A stretch of 64,000 nt of DNA from JAPOXR01 sp963662395 (GTDB taxonomy: Bacteria; Pseudomonadota; Alphaproteobacteria; Rhodobacterales; Rhodobacteraceae), in the NCBI GenBank assembly GCA_963662395.1, contig OY759511.1, forward strand, positions 62,001 through 126,000, read 5' to 3'. Each line of letters begins with the position of its first letter. The first letter of the stretch is position 1. Below, piece by piece: positions 28,319 through 36,590 of this stretch. The notes under the pieces are model-generated. The model was not told the origin of the DNA, did no database searches, and worked only from the letters and a program-made list of their open reading frames with translations. Made by a program: the position numbers and the translations under genes.

Positions 28319-30694
28319 TCAACTCGATTGGTCTTCGATGTCTTCCGGATGCGTTGCCGGGCCCGGCCCCCCGAGCGATGGAATCCGGATGGTTACCATC
28401 GCCCCTGCATGATCGCAGCCTTCAAGTACCGGCGCATGTTCAAGCACCATTGTACCGCCATGTCCAGAGATGACACGATCAACATTTGGCAGCCCCAGGC
28501 CACGGCAGTCTCCCTCCTTGGTCGAACGGAACATGGTCAGGAATTTTTCCTTGTCATCGGGGAATCCGATCCCGTTATCCATGACCCGGATTTCGACCAT
28601 GTCGTCCAGGCCGGCGATCGAGACCCGGATCTCCGGGCGAAACCCGGCCGGGAGCGAGCGGCGAGTCCTGAGGTCGTCAATCGCTTCGCCGGCATTCTTC
28701 AGCAGGTTGAGCAGAGCGAGATGAAACAGTTCCGGGTCAAACCATGCTTCGATGGTCGGCTGGGCGGCCTCGACCGTGATCGATATCCCGCGCTCGCGCA
28801 TCTCTTCGGTCCGGACCGCGGCGGCAACCGCTTCGCAGACATCACCGATCTGCAATTCGGGTTCCTTGAACTTGCTGAAGCTCGAAAACTCCTCGGCAAT
28901 CGACAGCAGGCTCCTGACATTCTTCTGAAAGATCCCCACGTAATCGCGGACAATGCGACGCAATTCCTCGTGGCTTGCGGTCGGCTCCTTGGCCTCGAGA
29001 CGCTGTGCACATGATTGCAACGGATAGACCGGGTTCTTGATTTCATGGGCAATGACCTGGGCGACCTCGGACCATGCTGCCCGATTCCTGGCCTTGACCA
29101 GTTCGGTCACGTCATCGAAGGCCACGACAAAGCCCTCGACCTTGCCTCCGGAGCTTTTTCTCTTGGCAATCCGGACATGGAGACTCTTGTGAATGCTCTG
29201 CCGGTGCAGGTCGACCGGGCCCTGGATCTGGTTCTGCCTTGACCGCTTCAGGTCATTCAGCAATCCGGAAAACTCCGTGACCGTCTGCTCGAAAGGCGGG
29301 GACCTCCGGCGCTCCGATATGGCGAGGTAATCATCGAGCCCGATTTCCAGCACATCGGCAGCTGATCGATTCATGAAGACGATGTGTTCATTCCGGTCCA
29401 GTCCGATGACTCCGGCGGTCACGCTGGACAGGACGCTGCTGAAGGTCTGCTCGCGCCGAACCGCGTTCTCCTTCAACTCGACCAGGTTGGCGGTGTGCGA
29501 TTTCAGCCTGGCGACCATGTCGTTGAAGGTCCGGCCGAGCATGGCGACCTCGTCATTGCCCTCCGCCTTGAACCTGACATCCATGCTGCCGCCTTCGACA
29601 TTCTTGGCAACACCTGCCATCTCCTCGATCGGTCGGGAAATCCGGTGGGCAAACCCGATCCCGAGCCTGATGATGACAATCAGAACCACCAGCGTGATCC
29701 CCAAATAGATGATCGAATTGAAAACCAGCGATCGCGTCAGCCTGGCAACCAGCCCGGTCGCTCCGGGATTGTTGTACCGTATCGTGTCGTGAAGCTCCAC
29801 GATCGGCTCCGTCGCCTCGATTGCGGCCACCAGGAACATCGTTGCCGGGGCATCGATCCGGTGGACGGCCGAAATGACGTTGCTGCCGATCTTCCTGAAC
29901 ACGAGCGGGCCGTCATCAGCGGAGGACCGGATCTCGAAAAGGCCGGAGCCGGAATGGATCAACTCGGAGGAATTCTCGCATTCGGGGGAGAGCGAGTCAT
30001 TGCCGCCTGCACCGGAGAACCCGGAGAGCATGTCCTTCGGCGGTCCGATATACCGTGTAAAATCATAATGATACGACCGCAGCCCCCGCGCCAGGACCTT
30101 GCAGGACCCGTCGACGATGAAGGCAAGGGCCAGTTGCTGCGTCACCAGGCCCTGGAGTCCCTGCAACACCGCCCGCAAATTGACACTCCCTGCCCCGCCT
30201 CCACGCCTGATTTCGTTGCCGATCCGGCTCGACAGCAGAACAACCGCCCCCTGCAGTCGGTCCACCTCCTCCTTGAGATAGGTTTCGGCAGCAACCTGGG
30301 AATCGTCGAGAGTCTCGCTGGCGATCAGGTTCAGGATGGTGTTGGACCCGACGCTGAAGGTCAGGATTGCCGCTGCCGCCAAGGTGATTGCCAGCACCAC
30401 TGCCACCACTGCCAGCAGGCGGGACAGCCGCAGCAGGATCGGCGACTCGACATCGCGGTTCCGGCTGCCGGTGAACTTGCGAATGGCCTGAAGCAGGATC
30501 AGCACCGCGATGATCATGACCAGGATCATGTCGGCAAACATGACGATTGCCAGCCTTGTCGAGAATTGCGAACTGGTGGTGCTGGCGCCTTCGAGCGCCT
30601 CCATGGTGGCGATGATCATGACCGGCGACACGATGGCAACCAGGACCATCGTCAGGTTGCGCAGCAGCTTGAGGGTCCGCGGAGACAGGTCAAG
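28319..30694 (-). CDS. ntrY: Nitrogen-related sensor kinase NtrY
   Basis: 791 residues from ATG 30694. Three or four N-terminal membrane helices, an extracytoplasmic sensor region, then another helix (SIIYLGITLVVLIVIIRLG). A HAMP (RISRPIEEMAGVAKNVEGG), a PAS domain, H-box AHEIKNPVYPLQ and an ATPase domain (DNGIGFPDD, GLGLPNVDRVI) follow. It phosphorylates NtrX. The order ntrBC-ntrYX is conserved across Alphaproteobacteria. The frame is open 25 codons further upstream but that segment is not membrane-like. Confidence 0.93.
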   Translation of the reverse strand, partial: LDLSPRTLKLLRNLTMVLVAIVSPVMIIATMEALEGASTTSSQFSTRLAIVMFADMILVMIIAVLILLQAIRKFTGSRNRDVESPILLRLSRLLAVVAVVLAITLAAAAILTFSVGSNTILNLIASETLDDSQVAAETYLKEEVDRLQGAVVLLSSRIGNEIRRGGGAGSVNLRAVLQGLQGLVTQQLALAFIVDGSCKVLARGLRSYHYDFTRYIGPPKDMLSGFSGAGGNDSLSPECENSSELIHSGSGLFEIRSSADDGPLVFRKIGSNVISAVHRIDAPATMFLVAAIEATEPIVELHDTIRYNNPGATGLVARLTRSLVFNSIIYLGITLVVLIVIIRLGIGFAHRISRPIEEMAGVAKNVEGGSMDVRFKAEGNDEVAMLGRTFNDMVARLKSHTANLVELKENAVRREQTFSSVLSSVTAGVIGLDRNEHIVFMNRSAADVLEIGLDDYLAISERRRSPPFEQTVTEFSGLLNDLKRSRQNQIQGPVDLHRQSIHKSLHVRIAKRKSSGGKVEGFVVAFDDVTELVKARNRAAWSEVAQVIAHEIKNPVYPLQSCAQRLEAKEPTASHEELRRIVRDYVGIFQKNVRSLLSIAEEFSSFSKFKEPELQIGDVCEAVAAAVRTEEMRERGISITVEAAQPTIEAWFDPELFHLALLNLLKNAGEAIDDLRTRRSLPAGFRPEIRVSIAGLDDMVEIRVMDNGIGFPDDKEKFLTMFRSTKEGDCRGLGLPNVDRVISGHGGTMVLEHAPVLEGCDHAGAMVTIRIPSLGGPGPATHPEDIEDQSS

Positions 30695-30790
30695 CATGGC
30701 CGGATCCGCCCCCCGGAAGCCATGGCTGGCCCGCGAGCCAGGACACTGCCATCGACCCCGGCCAATCACGAATCAACGGCATGGCGACCA

Positions 30791-32146
30791 TCACGGCAGG
30801 CGCTTTCGCTGCCGTCCGGCGATGCCAAGCGTCCGGATTTTCTTCCGGAGCGTGTTGCGGTTGATGCCAAGCAGCCTCGCGCATCTGACCTGGTTTCCCG
30901 ACACTGCGTCGAGAGCAGCCTCCAGGAGCGGTTTTTCCAACTCGCGCAGGAACCGGAGATAGACACCCTCCGGGGGAAGTTCGTTGCCATACATGGCAAA
31001 ATACTGCCTGATCTGTTCCGACACCCGTGGCGACAGCACCCGACCTTCGGCAAGGATGGCGGATTCTTCGGGCGCGGGCAGGCTGTCCAGGGCCGCCATG
31101 ACATCGCTCTCGATGATTTCCGGGGTTGAGGATGTCAGGGCAAGTCGCTGAACCATGGAGCGAAGTTGCCTGACATTGCCCGGCCACGGGCAGGATTTGA
31201 GGATGTCCAGGGCCGGTTGGCCGAAATGGCGCCTGACCGGCAGGTTGGCAGCGGCCAGGAAATGATCGGCGAGCAGGGGAATATCCTCGATACGCTCGCG
31301 AAGCGGCGGAATGGCTACCGGAACCTCGCAGAGCCGGTAGTGAAGATCCGGCCTGAAGGTTCCGGACCGGTCCCGTTCCTCCGGGCTGGAAATGGTGGTG
31401 GAGATCAGCCTCGGAGCTGGCTCGGCCAGATTGTCGAGTGCCCTGACCAGCATCATCTGTGCATCGGGGTCGAGGTCGCTGATTTCGTCGAGCACGATGA
31501 TCCCGCCCCGGGCGGCGGCGAGTTTGCCGGCAAGCTGTTCAGCTCCGTCAAAACCGGTGGCTCCGATGGTGACCAGCGGCAAATCGCTCCGGTCTCCCAA
31601 ATCATGCATGACGCTGGCGATCAGGGACTTGCCGGTGCCGGTCTCGCCGACAAGCTGCACCGACAGGCCGGAATTCAGCAACTTTGCCATCTGGCGATAG
31701 AGTGACTGCATGACCGGTGTGCGGCCCACCAGCGGCAGGGCTTCGCCCTCCATGCCGTCGCCGGTTGCGGCTGGACGATTCCGCCTCTGCCCCAGCGCAG
31801 TCCCGGCATGGCGCAGGAGATCCGAAAGGTCAAAGGGCTTGGGAAGATAGGCAAAGGCGGCAGTCTCCTCGGCCCGGATGGCGGTGGTGATCGTGTTCTG
31901 GGCCGAAATCACGATGAAGGGTAATTCCGGCCGGACCTTCTTGAATTCGAGGAGCGTGTCCAGCCCATCACCATCCGGCATCGCCACGTCCGAAATGACC
32001 AGGTCACCCCTGCCCTCGCCGACCCATTTGCCAAGCGTCGACAGCAGGGAGGTGGCGTGCACCCGGCAGCCAGCCCGGTACAGAGCCTGCGTCAGCACTT
32101 TCCGTATTGCCGGGTCGTCTTCTGCAATCAGGACAGTTCCGTCCAT
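30791..32146 (-). CDS. ntrC: Nitrogen regulator NtrC lacking the GAFTGA loop
   Basis: 451 residues. A receiver (VLIAEDDPAIRKVL, phospho-Asp in VISDVAMPDGDG), an AAA+ domain with Walker A VGETGTGKS and Walker B IIVLDEISDLD, and a Fis HTH (RCARLLGINRNTLRKKIRTLG). Where enhancer-binding proteins have NCAAL...GAFTGA, this reads TIGATGFDGAEQLAG; the loop needed to contact sigma54 is missing. Rhodobacter capsulatus NtrC also lacks it and works with the housekeeping polymerase, so the same is inferred here. ATG 32146 lies five bases after ntrB's stop. Confidence 0.92.
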   Translation of the reverse strand: MDGTVLIAEDDPAIRKVLTQALYRAGCRVHATSLLSTLGKWVGEGRGDLVISDVAMPDGDGLDTLLEFKKVRPELPFIVISAQNTITTAIRAEETAAFAYLPKPFDLSDLLRHAGTALGQRRNRPAATGDGMEGEALPLVGRTPVMQSLYRQMAKLLNSGLSVQLVGETGTGKSLIASVMHDLGDRSDLPLVTIGATGFDGAEQLAGKLAAARGGIIVLDEISDLDPDAQMMLVRALDNLAEPAPRLISTTISSPEERDRSGTFRPDLHYRLCEVPVAIPPLRERIEDIPLLADHFLAAANLPVRRHFGQPALDILKSCPWPGNVRQLRSMVQRLALTSSTPEIIESDVMAALDSLPAPEESAILAEGRVLSPRVSEQIRQYFAMYGNELPPEGVYLRFLRELEKPLLEAALDAVSGNQVRCARLLGINRNTLRKKIRTLGIAGRQRKRLP

Positions 32147-32150
32147 GTTT

Positions 32151-33179
32151 CTAGTCCTCGGAGACCGGGAGCGAGACCCGGAACACCGTATGCTCCGGCC
32201 GGGATTCGAAAGCCACCCATCCGCCCATGTCAATCAATATGGCCGAAACCAGCGACAAACCAAGCCCGGTTCCGTTTTTCCGGCCACTGACGAATGGCTC
32301 GAAAATATTGGGCGCCAGATCCTCCGATATTCCCGGCCCGTGGTCAATGATCTCGACCTGGATGGGCAGCGCGGTCTTGTCTCCCTGGCCAGTGCCGATT
32401 CTCAGGAAGTCATCGAAATAGGTCCTGATCCTGACCACTCCGCCTCGGTCCCCCAGCGCTTCGCTGGCATTCTTGATCAGATTGAGGAAGACCCGCAATG
32501 CCTGGTCCTCGTCGGCCCGAACCAGTGGCAGGGACGGGTCGTATTCGGTCTCGAAACTGATTGCAGTGGCAAATCCGACCTTTCCGAGGCGACAGGCACG
32601 ATCCAGGATATCATGTACATTCAATGACTTGAGATCAAGAACTCCAGTTCCTCCGAATTGTTCGACCTGTTCAAGCAGCTTCAGGATCCGCTGGCTCTCC
32701 TCGACGATCAATGTCGTCAACTCGTGATCGTGACCACCGGCGGTCATCGACAGGAGTTGTGCCGCCCCCTGGATGCCGGTGAGCGGATTCTTGATCTCGT
32801 GGCTGAGCATGTCAGCCATCCCGATCGCCGATCGGGCAGCAGCCTTTGATCGTCGGCCATGGCCAATCCGCCCCTCGACCATTCGCGACCGGATGCAGAT
32901 CAGCGCGTGCCTGCCATGGCTGGCAAGCGGCGCAATCAGTGCGGAGACCTCGATGATTCTCTTGTCGTCCAGCGACAATTCGATGTTGTCGAGCAGGAGA
33001 TGGGAGTTTCGCCTGCGGACATCCTCGAGGCCGGATTGCAGCGAATTCCGCTCGACCACCCAGTCGCAGACCGGCCGACCCCTGGCGGATTTCGCCGACA
33101 CGTTCAGCAATGCCTCGCCGGCAGGGTTGATGTCGACAATCCTGTCGGCCCCGTCAATGTGCAGGGTTGCGACCGGCAA
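32151..33179 (-). CDS. ntrB: Nitrogen sensor kinase NtrB
   Basis: 342 residues, soluble. An N-terminal PAS region (DINPAGEALLNVSAKSARG), phospho-acceptor box MLSHEIKNPLTGIQGAAQLL, and an ATPase domain with NLIKNASEAL, IIDHGPGIS and GTGLGLSLVSAI. It controls NtrC phosphorylation according to PII signalling. It is first in ntrB-ntrC-ntrY-ntrX and divergent from ispDF. Confidence 0.93.
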   Translation of the reverse strand: MPVATLHIDGADRIVDINPAGEALLNVSAKSARGRPVCDWVVERNSLQSGLEDVRRRNSHLLLDNIELSLDDKRIIEVSALIAPLASHGRHALICIRSRMVEGRIGHGRRSKAAARSAIGMADMLSHEIKNPLTGIQGAAQLLSMTAGGHDHELTTLIVEESQRILKLLEQVEQFGGTGVLDLKSLNVHDILDRACRLGKVGFATAISFETEYDPSLPLVRADEDQALRVFLNLIKNASEALGDRGGVVRIRTYFDDFLRIGTGQGDKTALPIQVEIIDHGPGISEDLAPNIFEPFVSGRKNGTGLGLSLVSAILIDMGGWVAFESRPEHTVFRVSLPVSED

Positions 33180-33416
33180 TGATGTCCAGATGTGATCTTC
33201 CAGCTATTCTGTCTCCGGCCCGGCGATGCGGGCATCCTGAACATGGTTGCACACTCGCATCGAACCTACTCGCTGGGGCCGGTTCTTTCAACGAGTGCCG
33301 CCCCGGTGACGGCTACCGGGCGGATTGGTCGTGAACCGCCCTTCCGGGTTGGCCCCGTTTGAGAAATCCCGCTGCTGCGTATAGGTGATGGGCAGCGTTG
33401 AGGCCGGTTGGAGCAG

Positions 33417-34568
33417 ATGATGAAGATATGCGGAATCGTGGTTGCCGCCGGTTCGGGGCTGCGGGCCGGCTCGGAGTTGCCAAAACAGTATGTCAGGCTC
33501 GCCGGCCCCACGATCCTGGCCCGCTCGATCAACATCTTCCTGGACCACCCGGAGGTATCCGACTGCATCGCCGTTATCGCCAATGACCACCGCGACCATT
33601 TCCGGCAACTTGTGGAGCCGGAATTGCGCCGGCCGGTGTCGACGGTGTCCGGCGGAGCGACCCGGATGGAGTCGGTGATCAGCGGGTTGAGGGCGGTGAC
33701 CGAGAACCCTCCCTCCCATGTCCTGATCCATGACGGTGCCAGGCCGCTGGCATCGGCAGAACTGGTCTCCAGGGTCATCGAGGCTCTCCATGATGGCGAT
33801 GCCAGCGTGCCGGTATTGCCGGTGCACGATTCGCTGTGGCGGCACGGAGACGGATATCTGGCTGATCCCGTGCCCCGCTCGAACAAGTGTCGTGCCCAGA
33901 CCCCGCAGGGTTTCGATTATGCCCGCCTCGTCGATGCCCATGAGGGGTTCGATGGCCATGCCGATGACGATGCTGCGATCGCCCGGTCTGCCGGCATGCT
34001 GGTCACGATGGTGGATGGCGAGCCGGACAATGTGAAGGTAACAATTGCCGATGATGTTTCAATGTTGCGCAGGCTGCTTTCCACGGAGAAAGCCATGAGA
34101 GTCGGGTCGGGTCACGATGTCCATCGGCTGGTGGCTGGTGATGGCGTCACCCTGTGCGGTGTCCGAATCCCGTTCGACCGCTCGCTGTCCGGACATTCCG
34201 ATGCAGATGTCGCCGCCCATGCCATTGCCGATGCCGTGTACGGCGCCATCGGCGAAGGAGATATCGGCACCTGGTTTCCGCCGGATGATCCTGCCTGGAA
34301 GGACGCCGATTCCATGATGTTCCTCGAGCACGCGTCGAGGCTGGCATCCCGGCGCGGCTACCGGATCGTGAATATCGACTGCACCATCATTTGCGAATTG
34401 CCGAAGATTGCCCCGCATGCCGAGGCCATGAAGGCAAGGTTGGCCGACATCCTCGGAATTCCGGCCAGGTCAATCGGGGTCAAGGCAACCACCACCGAGG
34501 GGCTGGGGTTTCCAGGCCGGGGAGAAGGCATTGCCGCCCATGCGCTGGCAACGCTGGTGGAGACTTGA
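33417..34568 (+). CDS. ispDF: Bifunctional IspD/IspF enzyme of the MEP isoprenoid pathway
   Basis: 383 residues. The N-terminal half is MEP cytidylyltransferase (GIVVAAGSGLRAG nucleotide loop, HDGARPLAS, AQTPQGFDYARL). From about residue 222 it is MEcPP synthase (RVGSGHDVHRL, LSGHSDADVAAHAIADAVYGA with Zn ligands, VKATTTEGLGFPGRGEGIAA). The fusion is typical of Alphaproteobacteria. ATG 33417 or 33420 are both possible; GGAG at 33410 slightly favours the latter. The stop overlaps pgpA. Confidence 0.95.
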   Translation: MMKICGIVVAAGSGLRAGSELPKQYVRLAGPTILARSINIFLDHPEVSDCIAVIANDHRDHFRQLVEPELRRPVSTVSGGATRMESVISGLRAVTENPPSHVLIHDGARPLASAELVSRVIEALHDGDASVPVLPVHDSLWRHGDGYLADPVPRSNKCRAQTPQGFDYARLVDAHEGFDGHADDDAAIARSAGMLVTMVDGEPDNVKVTIADDVSMLRRLLSTEKAMRVGSGHDVHRLVAGDGVTLCGVRIPFDRSLSGHSDADVAAHAIADAVYGAIGEGDIGTWFPPDDPAWKDADSMMFLEHASRLASRRGYRIVNIDCTIICELPKIAPHAEAMKARLADILGIPARSIGVKATTTEGLGFPGRGEGIAAHALATLVET

Positions 34569-35050
34569 AGCGGGCCGTGGCAGTGTTCTTCGGGGCGGGG
34601 CTGGTGCCGGTCGCCCCGGGGACAGTCGGATCGGCTGCGGCAACGCTCCTGGCATGGATTGCCTGGTCGGCTGGCGGTTTCATGCTCGTTGTCGGGCTGA
34701 CGATCCTGGCCGTGATTGCCGGTTTCTGGTCGATCTCCGGGCTTGAACTCGACGAGGACGAGGATCCGGCCTCGGTGGTGATCGACGAGGTTGCCGGGCA
34801 GTTCATTGCCGTGCTCCCGGTCGGTTTCTGGCTGGACCGGATCGAAGGGAATGCACCCGGGATCGCCGCCGCCGGCTGGTTCCTGTCATTCCTGCTGTTC
34901 AGGGTCTTCGACATCGCCAAGCCCTGGCTGGTCGGCAAGGCAGACAGGATGGGCGGCACCGCCGGCATCATGCTGGATGACATTGCTGCCGGGGTCATGG
35001 CTTCCGTCATCCTTGCCGTGTCCGGCGCGCTCGCGCTCGGCATGGCCTGA
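34565..35050 (+). CDS. pgpA: Phosphatidylglycerophosphatase A
   Basis: 161 residues, integral membrane. The family signature is at the N-terminus (FGAGLVPVAPGTVGSAAA) with DEVAGQFIA and FRVFDIAKPWLV further on. It dephosphorylates phosphatidylglycerol phosphate in lipid synthesis. The TTG start at 34565 overlaps the ispDF stop (TTGA); no ATG fits before the signature. The coupling ispDF-pgpA recurs in Alphaproteobacteria. Confidence 0.88.
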   Translation: MKRAVAVFFGAGLVPVAPGTVGSAAATLLAWIAWSAGGFMLVVGLTILAVIAGFWSISGLELDEDEDPASVVIDEVAGQFIAVLPVGFWLDRIEGNAPGIAAAGWFLSFLLFRVFDIAKPWLVGKADRMGGTAGIMLDDIAAGVMASVILAVSGALALGMA

Positions 35051-35353
35051 CGCAGCGGGGCCTGCCTCGCCGCCCATGCCGCCGGCTGCCACGATTCCTC
35101 TCTCGCCAGGAATTCGTCAGCCGTGTCGTGCCCCGATCGAGGTCCGGAACTCGCCGGCCTCATTCGGTGCGGCCGGCGACAGGAGGAGCCCCCCTTTCCG
35201 GCACCCGTCCGGGCATCACGGGTGGCGATTCGTGTCAACAGTTGGTGGCAAACCGGGACGGTGTATGATAGTCTGCATTCCCGGGAGGCCGCGAAGGCCG
35301 GATGTGCCCGGAATTCCCGGCCAGTCAGACACATAATCCATTTGGAGCGGACA
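35051..35353. promoter_or_regulatory. Intergenic region before amtB
   Basis: 303 bases with no gene. A TATGAT box at 35265 with a TTGGTG-like element 17 bases upstream is a candidate ordinary promoter for amtB. I see no sigma54 -24/-12 (TGGC-N-TTGC) pattern. A GGAG ribosome site is at 35344. Confidence 0.35.
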
Positions 35354-36538
35354 ATGAATGGAGCAGACACAGCCTGGATAATCGCAGCCACAGCCCTGGT
35401 CCTGTTTATGACTCTGCCCGGTCTTGCCCTGTTTTACGGCGGGCTGGTCAGGGCGCGCAACATCCTGAGCACGTTCATGCAGTGTTACGGAATTGCCTGC
35501 CTGATGAGCGTTCTCTGGCTTGCAATCGGCTATTCCGTTGCGTTTGGTGGAAGCGGGTCGGCTTTCTGGGGTGGACTCGACAAGGTCTTCCTCATCGGAA
35601 TCACGCCGGATACCCTGGCCGGGACCTTGCCCGAAATGCTGTTTTTTGCCTTCCAGATGACCTTTGCCATCATCACGCCGGCATTGATCGTCGGTGCCTT
35701 CGTTGAGCGAATCAGCTTTGGATTCGTTCTCGTATTCTCGGGTCTCTGGATGGTCTTGTGCTATGCCCCGGTGGTCTACTGGATCTGGGGCGGCGGAATG
35801 TTGTCGGATGGAGGGATATTCGGCGAGACAGGAGTCAGGGATTTTGCTGGCGGGATCGTCGTTCACGAGACCGCCGGGTTGGCGGCGCTGGTCATTGCAT
35901 TCTTCCTGGGGCCGCGGCGAGACAAGACCAAGCCGCCTCACAGTCCGGTCATCGTCATGATCGGTGCTGCAATGCTCTGGGTTGGCTGGTTCGGATTCAA
36001 TGGCGGCTCGCAGCTTGCAGCCGATGGCGGTGCCGCATCAGCGCTGACGGCCACGCACATCTCGGCGGCGGCGGCCTCGCTGACCTGGATACTCTGGGAA
36101 CGGATCAAGTATGGAAAGGCATCGCTGGTCGGCATGGTCACCGGCACCATTGCCGGCCTGGCATCGATCACCCCGGGATCGGGATTTGTCTCGCCGCTGG
36201 AAGCGCTGTTCATTGGCGGTGTTGCCGGAATTCTCTGCCAGGAGGCAGTCGGATTCGTCAAGAACATGGTCAGGATCGACGACACTCTCGACGTGTTTGC
36301 AGTCCATGGCGTCGGCGGAATCTTCGGCACGATCATGATCGCGATCTTTGTCAGCGATTCGTCCTGGCTGGCGCAGGGTGGCTCGATCGTGATTGTCGGT
36401 GCCTACACGGTGGTGGTGACGGCGGTCCTGGTCAAGCTGGTCGGGCTGGCCATTCCCATACGGGTGTCGGTGGAAGACGAGTATGGCGGCCTCGACATGG
36501 CACTGCATGGCGAGCGCGCCTACGACTTCTCGTCGTAA
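35354..36538 (+). CDS. amtB: Ammonium transporter AmtB
   Basis: 394 residues with about 11 membrane helices. The start MNGADTAWIIAATALVLFM leads into LPGLALFYGGLVR. The conducting twin histidines are in IVVHETAGLAAL and VFAVHGVGGIFGT. The ammonium-binding segment FQMTFAIITPALIVGAFVER is present. There is no signal peptide and no glnK neighbour. It imports ammonium under nitrogen limitation; NtrC from the adjacent operon may control it, though no site is seen. Confidence 0.93.
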   Translation: MNGADTAWIIAATALVLFMTLPGLALFYGGLVRARNILSTFMQCYGIACLMSVLWLAIGYSVAFGGSGSAFWGGLDKVFLIGITPDTLAGTLPEMLFFAFQMTFAIITPALIVGAFVERISFGFVLVFSGLWMVLCYAPVVYWIWGGGMLSDGGIFGETGVRDFAGGIVVHETAGLAALVIAFFLGPRRDKTKPPHSPVIVMIGAAMLWVGWFGFNGGSQLAADGGAASALTATHISAAAASLTWILWERIKYGKASLVGMVTGTIAGLASITPGSGFVSPLEALFIGGVAGILCQEAVGFVKNMVRIDDTLDVFAVHGVGGIFGTIMIAIFVSDSSWLAQGGSIVIVGAYTVVVTAVLVKLVGLAIPIRVSVEDEYGGLDMALHGERAYDFSS

Positions 36539-36552
36539 CGTCCATCACCGCG

Positions 36553-36574
36553 AAGGGGCGTCGAGACGCCCCTT
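36553..36574. terminator. Bidirectional hairpin between convergent amtB and mttB-like genes
   Basis: Perfect inverted repeat AAGGGGCGTC / GACGCCCCTT around GA, in the 50 bases separating the two stops. The A/T-bearing edges would act as a weak intrinsic terminator for both genes. Confidence 0.65.
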
Positions 36575-36590
36575 CCCGCCCCCCGGGGCG

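Noticed and set aside
29384..31129. Long plus-strand frame across ntrY and ntrC
   Set aside because: Antisense shadow; composition is Pro/Arg/Gln-rich with no family resemblance.
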